A stretch of DNA of 52,632 nt from the NCBI GenBank assembly GCA_964484125.1, contig CAZAEK010000011.1, forward strand, positions 1 to 52,632, in the 5' to 3' direction. The stretch is from DSSM01 sp964484125. Its GTDB lineage: Bacteria > Bacteroidota > Ignavibacteria > Tepidaquicellales > Tepidaquicellaceae. Shown here piece after piece: positions 25,573 through 34,018 of the stretch (within the stretch, counting starts at the first letter, position 1; the number at the start of each line of letters is the position of its first letter). Position numbers and translations under genes: made by a program. The notes under the pieces are model-generated. The model saw nothing but the letters and a program-made list of their open reading frames with translations, was not told where the DNA came from and did not search any database.

Positions 25573-26481
25573 ATGGAAGAAATTTTACAGGCAATTGTTT
25601 TCGGAATAATTCAGGGGCTATCAGAATTCATTCCTATCAGCAGTACTGCACATCTCAGGGTTATTCCTGCTTTACTCGGCTGGGCTGATAAAGGCGCTGC
25701 ATTTACCGCTGTCATTCAACTTGGTACTTTAATTGCAACCTTTGTCTATTTTAAAAATGATATCATAGATTTAACATCTGGTTTTATTAAAGCTATAAAA
25801 ACAAAAAAATATTTTGAAGATCCTTATTCAAGATTATTTATACTTGTAATGATAGGTACTATTCCTATTGTAGTCTTTGGTTACCTGATGAAAGATTTTA
25901 TTAAAGGAGAAGCAAGAGGTTTATATGTTATTTCTTTCTCGCTGATTTTCTGGGCAGTTCTTCTTTATATAGCCGAAAAATCTGCTCAGCATAAAAAAGA
26001 ATTTACCGAAATTTCATTTAAAGATGGAATCATAGTCGGTTTATTTCAGGTTCTTTCGCTTATTCCCGGCAGTTCAAGAAGCGGCGTTACAATTACAGGC
26101 GGACTTTTTACGGGTATGAAAAGAGATGTTGCGGCAAGATTTTCTTTCCTGCTGAGCATCCCTGCCATTACTCTTAGCGGACTTTATGAACTCTATGATG
26201 AAAGGCAAATACTTCTTAACGAAAATATGATTAATTTAATTATTGCAACAGTTGTTTCCGGCATTGTTGGTTATTATTCAATTGCATTTTTAATCCATTT
26301 TCTTAAAACAAGAAGTAATTTGATTTTTATTATCTATAGAATTATTCTTGCTGTTATTATTCTGATCCTGCTTTGGACTGGAAAACTTAAAAATATTGAT
26401 GAATCTGAAAATGTTCACAATAAACCAAAAACAGAACTAATAAAAAATGTTTTGATTACTGACAAAATAGGTTTTAAATAA
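25573..26481 (+). CDS. uppP: Undecaprenyl-diphosphatase
   Basis: UppP (BacA) dephosphorylates undecaprenyl diphosphate to recycle the lipid carrier for peptidoglycan and O-antigen. The 302-residue membrane protein shows both catalytic signatures: 'GLSEFIPISSTAHLRV' near the N-terminus and 'LIPGSSRSGVTITGGL' with the PGSSRSG motif near residue 165. About seven or eight hydrophobic helices are present. A hydrophilic tail of about 30 residues beyond the last helix makes it slightly longer than usual. It follows the barrel gene by 12 bp. Confidence 0.95.
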   Translation: MEEILQAIVFGIIQGLSEFIPISSTAHLRVIPALLGWADKGAAFTAVIQLGTLIATFVYFKNDIIDLTSGFIKAIKTKKYFEDPYSRLFILVMIGTIPIVVFGYLMKDFIKGEARGLYVISFSLIFWAVLLYIAEKSAQHKKEFTEISFKDGIIVGLFQVLSLIPGSSRSGVTITGGLFTGMKRDVAARFSFLLSIPAITLSGLYELYDERQILLNENMINLIIATVVSGIVGYYSIAFLIHFLKTRSNLIFIIYRIILAVIILILLWTGKLKNIDESENVHNKPKTELIKNVLITDKIGFK

Positions 26482-26537
26482 TCAGTGGATTTATTACATT
26501 TATTGAAACATTTTCTCTTTTTTACAGTTTAAAATAT

Positions 26538-26546
26538 GAAGGAGAT
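26538..26546 (+). promoter_or_regulatory. Strong Shine-Dalgarno before the thioredoxin-like gene
   Basis: GAAGGAGAT, the best ribosome-binding match in the window, has its GGAG core 8 nt before the ATG at 26553. It fixes that start and suggests a well-translated gene. Confidence 0.75.
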
Positions 26547-26552
26547 ACAAAA

Positions 26553-27047
26553 ATGAAAATTAAATATTTTAACATACTGATAATTATAATATTTGCTCTG
26601 ACTTTTAATGTTGCTAAATCCCAAACCTCATATAATTTTTCTGAAGGTTTAAACATTGCTAAATCATCAGGTAAAATTGCTGTTGTCTCAATTTATATTC
26701 CAGGAGATAACTGGTGCGGAAAAATGGAATCCGTTTATTCTGCTGCGAATATTTCCGGTATGCTTAATTCTAATTTCGTATTTATTAAACTCAATGCTCA
26801 GAGCTCAGATGTTTATAAATACAATGGTAAAGATTATAAGGCATCAGAACTTGCAAAAGTTTTTGAGGCAACTGGATATCCATCTCATGCATTCATTGGC
26901 TCTGACGGAACTATTCTGAAATTCAAATATAACGGAGAACTCCAATCCTCATTTTCCGGATATCTTGAAGCAGGTGATTTTGAAAAATTACTTAAATTCT
27001 TCTCTTCCGGAAAATATTCTAATTCGGATCTCGCTAATGAATTGTAA
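26553..27047 (+). CDS. Secreted thioredoxin-fold protein with a single active-site cysteine
   Basis: The 164-residue protein has a signal peptide ending near AKSQ. The body fits the thioredoxin fold: a first strand 'KIAVVSIYIP', an active-site-like WCGKME with Cys55, a second strand 'NFVFIKLNA', and a cis-proline loop TGYPSHAF (Pro110). Ordinary thioredoxins have WCGPCK; here the second Cys is missing and Lys directly follows Gly, so dithiol-disulfide exchange is unlikely. It could act by a monothiol mechanism or as a chaperone-like domain in the periplasm. It converges on coaD with a 1-bp gap. Confidence 0.85.
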   Translation: MKIKYFNILIIIIFALTFNVAKSQTSYNFSEGLNIAKSSGKIAVVSIYIPGDNWCGKMESVYSAANISGMLNSNFVFIKLNAQSSDVYKYNGKDYKASELAKVFEATGYPSHAFIGSDGTILKFKYNGELQSSFSGYLEAGDFEKLLKFFSSGKYSNSDLANEL

Positions 27048-27048
27048 T

Positions 27049-27537
27049 TTATTTAGAATATTTTTTCTCTAACATCTTTCTTACATAAGGCGGAACAAAA
27101 TCCCTTATATCAGCATTTAGTCTTGATAATTCTCTTACAAGAGAAGAGTTTAGATATGTGTATTTTTCATTAGGCATCATAAAAATTGTTGATACCTCAG
27201 GAGCAAGTTTTCTGTTGGTTAACGACATCTGAAACTCATATTCAAAGTCAGATATAGCCCTTAATCCTCTGATAATTACATTAGCTTTTTTCTTCTTTGC
27301 ATAATCAACAAGAAGCCCGTCAAAATCGTCAACTTCAGTATTGTTGTATTTCTTTGTTATTTCAATCAGCATTTTTTTTCTTTCTTCTTTAGTGAAGAGC
27401 GGCTTCTTAGTTGAATTCAACGCAATTGTTATTATTACCTTATCAAAAAATGCAGATGCTCTTTCAATTATATCTATGTGTCCGTTAGTAACCGGATCAA
27501 ATGTTCCCGGATAAATTGCAATAACTTTTTTCTTCAT
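27049..27537 (-). CDS. coaD: Phosphopantetheine adenylyltransferase
   Basis: CoaD catalyses the penultimate step of coenzyme A synthesis, adenylating 4'-phosphopantetheine. The 162-residue length is standard. The nucleotidyltransferase motif is YPGTFDPVTNGHIDII with the TxxH-type catalytic histidine near residue 20, and the C-terminal 'KYTYLNSSLVRELSRL' carries the SSS/TxxR-like motif. The start overlaps rsmD by 4 bp as ATGA, so the pair is coupled, as in many bacteria. Confidence 0.97.
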   Translation of the reverse strand: MKKKVIAIYPGTFDPVTNGHIDIIERASAFFDKVIITIALNSTKKPLFTKEERKKMLIEITKKYNNTEVDDFDGLLVDYAKKKKANVIIRGLRAISDFEYEFQMSLTNRKLAPEVSTIFMMPNEKYTYLNSSLVRELSRLNADIRDFVPPYVRKMLEKKYSK

Positions 27538-28085
27538 ATTTTTGTTTTTTTAAAATCAAAAAAAGTAAATTCTGTTATACCCGTTTTTTTATGTAAAATC
27601 TTTTTGCCATCGCATAAAGTTTCAGGTAATTTCCCTGAGTGTTCGAGTATAAAGAACACGTTTAATTTATTTGCTGCCTCAATAAGTTTCCCGTAATTAT
27701 TATAGTTATAAGGAGGGTCTGCAAATATTATCTCCGGAATTCCTTTTTCTTTAAAATAATTATCGCTGTTTTTTAAAAACATCAAAGCATCTGTTTTATA
27801 CAATTTATATTTATCATCTGAATTCAATAGCTCAATATTTTTTTTAACTGTTGAAATATCATTATCTACAAAATAACAAAATCCTGCACCTCTTGAAATG
27901 AATTCAATTCCTATACTTCCTGTCCCGCAGAATATATCTGCAGTGATAATATCTTCTATATCGAAATAATTAAATAATATATTAAATAAAGTTTCTTTAC
28001 CCCTGTCTGTTGTAGGTCTTACCCTTAAAGAATTTCCCGGGGATTTCAGATTTCTGCCCTTGTATTTTCCGGAAATTATACGCAT
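27534..28085 (-). CDS. rsmD: 16S rRNA (guanine(966)-N(2))-methyltransferase
   Basis: RsmD methylates G966 of 16S rRNA. The 183-residue product begins MRIISGKYKGRNLKSP, the family N-terminus, has a Rossmann SAM-binding segment 'IFCGTGSIGIEFISRGA', and the catalytic motif ADPPYNY typical of N2-guanine methyltransferases. It overlaps coaD (ATGA) downstream and its start overlaps the stop of the PilM-like gene as TAATG. Confidence 0.95.
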   Translation of the reverse strand: MRIISGKYKGRNLKSPGNSLRVRPTTDRGKETLFNILFNYFDIEDIITADIFCGTGSIGIEFISRGAGFCYFVDNDISTVKKNIELLNSDDKYKLYKTDALMFLKNSDNYFKEKGIPEIIFADPPYNYNNYGKLIEAANKLNVFFILEHSGKLPETLCDGKKILHKKTGITEFTFFDFKKTKI

Positions 28086-28999
28086 TAAAGTCCTTTTAAT
28101 GCAAGTCCGCAGGCAGGAATAAATTTATTTCCTTCCTCACGGAATTTTAAATTATTGCTTATCATTTCGTGAAGTGATAATTCTGTAAATGGGTCTGGTA
28201 AATATATCTTAGTATCCTGTAATGCCGATGATAGCCAGTTGAAAATATCTACCGTATAGTCATCTCCGTATAATATTACAAAATCAAATGTTTTTGATTC
28301 ATTTCCGGATTTTATTTTATCTAAAAAATCTGAAAGTTTCTTAATGTAATTCGTCTCTTTAAACATTATGAATTCATAATGAATTAAAGAGTTACTGTCT
28401 ATTATGCTTATATCAAACCTGTTTCTTTTGCACCCGATATAAAGACATCTCCTCGACGAAAGATGCGGTTTATATAACTCCCTTATGTATTTTTCAACTG
28501 CAAAATGATCAATATCAAAAAGTCCGGTTTTCAGCCGGCATGTATGCATTATTTTATTAATTATTTCAAGTTTGTCATTTTCTATTGCTATATATAATGT
28601 ATCTGTTACTTTCTCTGCAAATTTCTTATTCCCCAGTTTATAATAATTCAGTTTGAAATTTTTATAATTGTTTGGATAATAATTTGATAAATCCCATAAC
28701 AAACTCGACGCTACGCCCGGTGAGTCATCTGAATATTCTATAGGTATTATATTAATGAATGTAAATATTGAATCAAGCAATATACCGATCTTATTAGAAC
28801 TCAGATTTTTATCTTTTATTGCTTCATGTATTACATTTGCCGCTTCAGATACTATTGCTTCATCATCTTTTCCTGTTCTGAAACATTCAGTAAAACTGAA
28901 TGTTGTATCAATGCTATCTATAAACGAAATCTCCCTTTTTTCGTTTATCTCAACAAATCTTATAATCCTGTCTGATATTGAAAGTGTTAATGTTTTCAA
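28085..28999 (-). CDS. PilM-like actin-fold protein
   Basis: The 304-residue protein starts at a TTG (MKTLTLSISDRIIRF). The opening strand pattern, the 'IGILLDSIFTFINIIPIE' segment and the terminal 'FIPACGLALKGL' (compare 'AIGLALRG' in PilM) suggest a PilM/FtsA-type actin fold. PilM is the cytoplasmic partner of PilN in type IV pilus assembly. No pilNOPQ genes follow, so the assignment rests on weak sequence resemblance. It is 1 bp from comEA and coupled to rsmD by TAATG. Confidence 0.55.
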   Translation of the reverse strand: MKTLTLSISDRIIRFVEINEKREISFIDSIDTTFSFTECFRTGKDDEAIVSEAANVIHEAIKDKNLSSNKIGILLDSIFTFINIIPIEYSDDSPGVASSLLWDLSNYYPNNYKNFKLNYYKLGNKKFAEKVTDTLYIAIENDKLEIINKIMHTCRLKTGLFDIDHFAVEKYIRELYKPHLSSRRCLYIGCKRNRFDISIIDSNSLIHYEFIMFKETNYIKKLSDFLDKIKSGNESKTFDFVILYGDDYTVDIFNWLSSALQDTKIYLPDPFTELSLHEMISNNLKFREEGNKFIPACGLALKGL

Positions 29000-29000
29000 T

Positions 29001-29528
29001 TTATTCTACACTTATGTAGGGTTTTAATTTTTCAAACTTCTTTTTACCTATGCCTTTTACTTTCATTATATCTTCTGCTTTCCTGAAGCCATTATGGTCA
29101 TCTCTGTATATCATTATCCTTTCTGCCATCGCCTCTCCTACTCCCGGCAACATCATTAATTCTTCCTTTGTTGCTGTGTTAAGATTAATGATTTTACCTT
29201 TTAGCTTTTCCTCCTTCTTTGTACTTTTTTCTTTCTTTGATTTCAGACTGTCTTCTGAAATTGTTATAGAACTTATTATTTCTTTTGTCTCTTCTTCTGA
29301 AAGTGTATCGTCTTTTGTCAGGTCAATCGTAAACTCTTTGTTTAGTTTTTCCGAACCGATATAAAATGCAGAAGTCTTTAACTTTGATTCATCAAAAATA
29401 TCTTTTTTAAAATCAGGATTTACTTTCACAAAACTTATTATCAAACCGGCTAAAAGCACTATAACAAGAAAAAAAATCGCTTTCTGTTCCTGACGTGTAA
29501 AACTAATATATCTTAATAAGTTTTTCAT
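29001..29528 (-). CDS. ComEA-like helix-hairpin-helix DNA-binding protein
   Basis: From the ATG at 29528 the protein has 175 residues. An upstream ATG at 29549 lies inside a transcription terminator, so I exclude it. A single N-terminal transmembrane helix (FFLVIVLLAGLIISF) is followed by a charged linker and a C-terminal pair of helix-hairpin-helix motifs beginning 'IINLNTATKEELMMLPGVG' and 'DIMKVKGIGKKKFEKLKPY'. This is the ComEA layout: a membrane-anchored, periplasmic double-stranded DNA receptor in natural transformation. The gene is followed 1 bp later by the PilM-like gene. Confidence 0.85.
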   Translation of the reverse strand: MKNLLRYISFTRQEQKAIFFLVIVLLAGLIISFVKVNPDFKKDIFDESKLKTSAFYIGSEKLNKEFTIDLTKDDTLSEEETKEIISSITISEDSLKSKKEKSTKKEEKLKGKIINLNTATKEELMMLPGVGEAMAERIMIYRDDHNGFRKAEDIMKVKGIGKKKFEKLKPYISVE

Positions 29529-29537
29529 AAATAAAAA

Positions 29538-29568
29538 AACGGGCTGCATTTGAAAAATACAGCCCGTT
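29538..29568 (-). terminator. Intrinsic terminator between the lipoprotein and comEA-like genes
   Basis: A perfect 9-bp stem, AACGGGCTG (29538-29546) with CAGCCCGTT (29560-29568), encloses a 13-nt loop. On the minus strand it is followed by seven to eight T. It lies just after the stop of the lipoprotein gene (29576) and before the comEA-like gene. T/A tracts on both sides could allow function on either strand. Confidence 0.85.
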
Positions 29569-29575
29569 AAAAAAA

Positions 29576-30484
29576 TTAATAGACGAAATAATTTCTTCCT
29601 TTTTTATTAATCTTTACATCAACTATACATCTCCAGCTTGTCTGTCCGCCACCCGGAGGGATAAGATCTCTAATAAATAATAGTCCATATACCGGATAAC
29701 CGCCTGATTGATTATTTTCATATTTACCTCTCAGATAGAATGAATAAACCGGCTTTTTATCAGGAAGCGGATATGTAAACTTAACTGTCCTGTCCTGTCC
29801 AAAGTCATATAATGCTATTATACTATCTCTGCCAGGTAATCCGTATCTCTTTTTAAGAGTATCAAATTCAGATTTGGTGTAATATCCAAGAATATTACTG
29901 AATTCTGTCTTATATCCTGCAAGCGGTTTTATTCCTGCCTTTTGTAATCTTTCTGCATCTTTCAAATCTCCTGATTCAAAATAAAATCTCTCCCTCAATG
30001 CATTTGAATCCCAGAAACTTACATCTTTAAATATATCGCTCCACTTAACAACAAATCCTTCATATAAGTTAAGTCCGCTAAATGATGAGTCGTTGTAAAA
30101 TTCAAATACTGTGAGGTTGTCGTATATTCTTACATCAGACAAGGAAAGACTGGCATTAAGTAAAATAGTGTCCTTGCCATTTGTAGTTTTCGGTATTGTA
30201 ACTGAGTTATATCCCGCTTTTGTAAAAGTAAAATTATAAGTTCCTGCAGGTACCTGAGTAAACTCAAAATATCCGTTTGAACCGGTTAATTTTGAACCGA
30301 TGTCAGGATTTGTAGTAATTGTAACGTTGGCAAGAGGATTCCCGGTTGTTAAATCCGTTACTGTCCCTTTTATTGTTGCTTCTCCGAGTTCTCCCGGCTC
30401 TGTTGATTTATCACATCCGTTAATAGCTAAGAAAAACAAAAAGCTAATTCCGAGAAGTGAGATGATTTTAGCAACTTTGTGCAT
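29576..30484 (-). CDS. Lipoprotein with carboxypeptidase-regulatory-like domain
   Basis: The 302-residue protein has a lipobox AINGC (Cys24) after a hydrophobic signal. Residues about 36-110 form a CarboxypepD_reg-like beta-sandwich ('ATIKGTVTDLTTGNPLANVTI' and 'GYFEFTQVPAGTYNFTF'). The C-terminal ~190 residues are of unknown function and rich in aromatic residues. It is probably an envelope or surface lipoprotein; no enzymatic motif is visible. A strong AAGGAG lies 5 nt before the ATG, and the gene ends at an intrinsic terminator, so it is probably a single-gene transcript or the end of one. Confidence 0.8.
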   Translation of the reverse strand: MHKVAKIISLLGISFLFFLAINGCDKSTEPGELGEATIKGTVTDLTTGNPLANVTITTNPDIGSKLTGSNGYFEFTQVPAGTYNFTFTKAGYNSVTIPKTTNGKDTILLNASLSLSDVRIYDNLTVFEFYNDSSFSGLNLYEGFVVKWSDIFKDVSFWDSNALRERFYFESGDLKDAERLQKAGIKPLAGYKTEFSNILGYYTKSEFDTLKKRYGLPGRDSIIALYDFGQDRTVKFTYPLPDKKPVYSFYLRGKYENNQSGGYPVYGLLFIRDLIPPGGGQTSWRCIVDVKINKKGRNYFVY

Positions 30485-30489
30485 TTTTG

Positions 30490-30495
30490 CTCCTT
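30490..30495 (-). promoter_or_regulatory. Shine-Dalgarno AAGGAG before the lipoprotein gene
   Basis: AAGGAG followed by CAAAA and the ATG at 30484, a close-spaced and unusually strong ribosome-binding site for this genome. Confidence 0.7.
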
Positions 30496-30525
30496 TTTAT
30501 TTTTAAAAAATTTAAGAAAAATCTT

Positions 30526-31323
30526 TCAAAACTCAGGGAAAAATATCCTTTCTATCTTTATTGCCTTACCATTATTTGTGTCTATTGCAAAAACAACAGC
30601 CGCAAACCTTAAATCACCTTCTGCAATTGTATGTTTTTGTGGCGTCTGATATATAAAACGCCTCAAAGATGTATCTTTATTCATTCCTATTACCGAATCA
30701 TAAGGTCCTGTCATTCCTACATCGGTTATATAAGCAGTTCCGCCTGGTAAAATTCTGTTATCTGCTGTTTGAATGTGTGTATGAGTTCCCAATACAGCCG
30801 AAGCTCTTCCATCACAATGCCATCCGAACGCAATTTTCTCAGCAGTAACTTCAGCATGAAAATCTATTATTATTATATTCGTAATTTCTTTTACTTTCTC
30901 GTACAGAGAATCAAATGCCCTGAACGGACAATCAAGTGGCTTCATATAAATCCTTCCCTGGAAATTTGAAACACAGATTTTTACACCTGTATTTTTTACT
31001 TCGTATATTCCATATCCCTTGCCATATACTCCCTTTGGATAATTTATTGGTCTAAGTACTTTCTCGGCTTCGTTCAGATATTTGTGTGTTTGTATCTTAT
31101 CAAGGGTATGATTTCCCCCTGTTAAAACATCAACATCAAGTCCAAGCAATTTCTTTGCATCTTTTTCCAATATACCAAGCCCGCCGGAAATGTTTTCTGA
31201 ATTTACTATTACAAAATCAACTTTATACTTCGATATATAAGATGGAAGAAGAGATTTAAGCAGATTAAAACCCGGTTCTCCTATTACATCACCAATAAAT
31301 AATATATTAAGCGTTTCCTTCAA
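30526..31323 (-). CDS. ymdB: YmdB-family metallophosphoesterase
   Basis: The 265-residue protein belongs to the YmdB/TIGR00282 family of cyclic-nucleotide phosphodiesterases, linked in Bacillus to biofilm and motility decisions. The metal-binding motifs are visible: FIGDVIGEPG, NSENISGG, GGNHTLDK, DFHAE, GTHTHIQTAD, ending in VGMTGP. The only suitable start is a TTG (MKETLNILFIGD); the nearby ATG is out of frame. It is 16 bp downstream of the DUF1232 gene. The enzyme probably acts in the cytoplasm on 2',3'- or 3',5'-cyclic nucleotides. Confidence 0.93.
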   Translation of the reverse strand: MKETLNILFIGDVIGEPGFNLLKSLLPSYISKYKVDFVIVNSENISGGLGILEKDAKKLLGLDVDVLTGGNHTLDKIQTHKYLNEAEKVLRPINYPKGVYGKGYGIYEVKNTGVKICVSNFQGRIYMKPLDCPFRAFDSLYEKVKEITNIIIIDFHAEVTAEKIAFGWHCDGRASAVLGTHTHIQTADNRILPGGTAYITDVGMTGPYDSVIGMNKDTSLRRFIYQTPQKHTIAEGDLRFAAVVFAIDTNNGKAIKIERIFFPEF

Positions 31324-31339
31324 TCATTTTATGTTTAAA

Positions 31340-31750
31340 TTAAAAATACAAGTCTGTGTTATACCCCTTCCATCTGCAATATTCCTGCAAATCAAACTGA
31401 ATTGATTTAAAAAGACTTAAAAATATTGCCGCATCATCTGCAAATCCGATTAGTGGAGCAAGATCAGGAATTACGTCAAATGGATTTAAAAAATAAAGCA
31501 ATGCAAGTGAAATTAACCCTATACTTCTCCATGGAATTTGTGAATAAAGCCCTTTTTTATAATCCTTTAAAAGTTCTAATGCTAATTTTATCTGCAGAAA
31601 AAGTTTCTTAAACTTATTATTGTCTAACTTTTCCTGTTTGTTTTTAATCTCATCGTGCTTGGAATATGCTTTTTCAATTTTCTGAGGCAGGTTTATCTCT
31701 TCTCCCTGAAAATATTCATCGAAATTATCTTCTTCCGGATTTTTTCCCAT
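31340..31750 (-). CDS. DUF1232 (YkvA-like) small membrane protein
   Basis: The 136-residue protein has a charged N-terminal half and a C-terminal DUF1232 domain, recognised by 'SLALLYFLNPFDVIPDLAPLIGFADDAAIFL', where the conserved P-D-x-x-P and DD pattern of YkvA proteins is plain. One or two hydrophobic segments suggest membrane association. The family has no firm biochemical function. It lies between the dipeptidase gene and ymdB. Confidence 0.88.
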   Translation of the reverse strand: MGKNPEEDNFDEYFQGEEINLPQKIEKAYSKHDEIKNKQEKLDNNKFKKLFLQIKLALELLKDYKKGLYSQIPWRSIGLISLALLYFLNPFDVIPDLAPLIGFADDAAIFLSLFKSIQFDLQEYCRWKGYNTDLYF

Positions 31751-31816
31751 TGTTAAATGTTTTATTTATCTCTCAATTTAATTGCCTTTTATCAAAATAT
31801 AAAGTCAATTTATTTA

Positions 31817-33073
31817 TTAGCCGCATACTTGTTTGAACACCCTGAGGAAGTTCAACCCGAGTATTTTATTAATTTCTGTTACTGTGTAATCATGCTCATA
31901 TAGTTTCTGCGAAAGTAACGGATAACATGTTGCATCATATAAGTCAAAAGGTGCATCTATGCCGCCGTCAAAATCAGATCCAAGTCCTATATAATCAACT
32001 CCTACAAGATTCTTTATGTAATCAATATGTTCTATTATAGTTTCTATTGTTACAACATCTGAAGGCGTTACCTCATTTAAGAATTTTTCCCGCTCCCTGT
32101 TAAATTCTATCAGATTACCTCCTGAGAGTTTCCATAATTCATCAATTTTATTTCCGTATTTTGCCTTAGCATTTGATTTACCTGTTCTTTTTGTACTGCT
32201 TAAAAATTCATCATAAAAATTTACCATTATTACTCCACCGTTTTTTGCTATTGCCTTTATCTGCTCATCAGTAAGATTTCTGTGGTGTGGATTCAAAGTA
32301 TAACAGTTTGAATGCGATGCAATAATCGGGTCTTCTGTTATTTCTATAACATCCCAAAACGAATCTTCACCCAGATGAGATACATCTATAATCATTCCTA
32401 CTTCATTCATTCTTTTTACAACATTCCTGCCGAATTCCGTTAAGCCGCCTTTTTTGCCTTTAGATTCGTCAGCCGAGGATGTGCCTATATTATTGGAATT
32501 ATTCCATGTAAGTCCTATATATCTTACTCCTTTTTCATAAAACAGGTTTATGTTATTAAGGTCTTTACCAATTGCCGTTCCACCTTCTATTCCGAATAAT
32601 GAGCAGAATTTATTCTGACCTGTTATTCTCATTATATCATCATAGCTATATGCTATCTCGTATTCATCTGAACATTCTTTCTGAAATTTTTCCATCTCTT
32701 CTATCCTGTCAAGCACAAATTCTTTAGACCTGTTGAAATGCTCCTTCGGAATCCATAATGAAAATATCTGAATATCAACTCCACCTTTTTTGAATTTCGG
32801 CAATCCAGAGTGAAGCCAGTCGCCGCCCTTACAAAAATCGGCTCCTCTCTTAAATACCTGATAAGGGAAATCGTTATGTGAATCAACTACAAGCGCTTTG
32901 TAATGATTTTCAAAAAAATCCGATGGTTGCGTAGTGTCTTTAATTTCAGATTTCACTGAATTCGTATTTATATTTTCGTTTTTATTAAATCCGTTTTCCG
33001 AAAATAAAAAAACTGAAACCGAAATTACTGCAAATGTAATTAAAATTATTACTAATAAAGATTTTTTCTGCAT
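31817..33073 (-). CDS. Membrane dipeptidase (peptidase family M19)
   Basis: The 418-residue zinc dipeptidase of the renal dipeptidase family has an N-terminal signal anchor (about residues 4-24). Metal and substrate motifs are DSHNDFPYQV, GIEGGTAIG, DVSHLGEDSFWDV, ASHSNC and GLGSDFDGG. It is likely tethered to the membrane facing the periplasm and cleaves dipeptides, possibly including D-amino-acid peptides. It is 3 bp after the SPFH gene, so they are probably co-transcribed. Confidence 0.93.
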   Translation of the reverse strand: MQKKSLLVIILITFAVISVSVFLFSENGFNKNENINTNSVKSEIKDTTQPSDFFENHYKALVVDSHNDFPYQVFKRGADFCKGGDWLHSGLPKFKKGGVDIQIFSLWIPKEHFNRSKEFVLDRIEEMEKFQKECSDEYEIAYSYDDIMRITGQNKFCSLFGIEGGTAIGKDLNNINLFYEKGVRYIGLTWNNSNNIGTSSADESKGKKGGLTEFGRNVVKRMNEVGMIIDVSHLGEDSFWDVIEITEDPIIASHSNCYTLNPHHRNLTDEQIKAIAKNGGVIMVNFYDEFLSSTKRTGKSNAKAKYGNKIDELWKLSGGNLIEFNREREKFLNEVTPSDVVTIETIIEHIDYIKNLVGVDYIGLGSDFDGGIDAPFDLYDATCYPLLSQKLYEHDYTVTEINKILGLNFLRVFKQVCG

Positions 33074-33076
33074 TTT

Positions 33077-34006
33077 TTATTTCTGCTGTTGATTTAGGTT
33101 TAATAATGGCATTAATTTTTGATCGTAAGGTGTTATTACTATTGTGTTATTTTTTGAAGTTATCAAATCCTTCAGAGTCTCTATATACTTCCACTGAAGA
33201 TACTGTGGATTGATAGTATTTGAAATAATCTTCTGTGCTTCTGATATACCTGTTGCTTCTACTTTTTTCCTCTCTGCTTCCTGTTTTTCTTTTTGTAATA
33301 CAAATACCATTTGCTGTGCCCGTTGCTCCGCTGATATTTTTTCATCAATTGCTTCCCTTACTTTATCCGGCAATTCCACATTTCTCAACAATACCTTTTC
33401 AAGTATAATTCCTCTGCCTTCAAATGATTTTTCAAGATTCTTTGTTACGTCAGCTACAAAATCTTCCCTCCTGACAGAATATATATCTGTCGCATTGAAT
33501 TTTACAGATACATCTCTTAATGCAGTCCTGATAGCAGGTCTTACAATCTTTTCTTCATAATTTGTTCCTATTGTCCTGATAATATTCGGTGCTTCTGATT
33601 CATTTACCCTGTACCATACTGTTACATCAAGTCTTATCGTAAGCCCGTCAGATGTTAATGCATTTATTGCATCATCACCTTTTACCTGTCCTTCCATATT
33701 TGCCGCGCTCATTGTATATGCCTGTGTCTTTATATCAATCTCTTCTACTGTTACAAGCGGGTTTACAAAATTAAGTCCGCTTCTCAGTATATTATCCTGA
33801 ACACTTCCGAATAATATCTGAACCCCTACCTGACCGGGTCCGATTTGTACAATACATGATAAAACCAATGCTATAAAAGCAAAGACAATTGTTACTACTC
33901 TTATTACACTAAAAGCTTTCTGTGCCTGTGGTGATGCAGGTACCTGTTTTCTTACGAAAATTAATATTATAAACAATAAAACCAGCAAGATAAATAATGT
34001 AAACAT
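33077..34006 (-). CDS. SPFH/prohibitin-family membrane protein
   Basis: The 309-residue protein has two hydrophobic segments at the N-terminus (about residues 1-18 and 32-52), then an SPFH/prohibitin domain: 'GPGQVGVQILFGSV', 'LTIRLDVTVWYRV', 'DIYSVRREDF'. A coiled coil (about 225-260, EKQEAERKKVEATG) follows. Such proteins form large ring or cage assemblies that organise membrane microdomains and modulate proteases. It precedes the M19 dipeptidase by 3 bp and follows purK by 12 bp. Confidence 0.92.
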   Translation of the reverse strand: MFTLFILLVLLFIILIFVRKQVPASPQAQKAFSVIRVVTIVFAFIALVLSCIVQIGPGQVGVQILFGSVQDNILRSGLNFVNPLVTVEEIDIKTQAYTMSAANMEGQVKGDDAINALTSDGLTIRLDVTVWYRVNESEAPNIIRTIGTNYEEKIVRPAIRTALRDVSVKFNATDIYSVRREDFVADVTKNLEKSFEGRGIILEKVLLRNVELPDKVREAIDEKISAEQRAQQMVFVLQKEKQEAERKKVEATGISEAQKIISNTINPQYLQWKYIETLKDLITSKNNTIVITPYDQKLMPLLNLNQQQK

Positions 34007-34018
34007 AATTTTTTTATT

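Noticed and set aside
29529..29549. Upstream ATG for the comEA-like gene
   Set aside because: This ATG lies inside the terminator hairpin, so the ATG at 29528 is more plausible.
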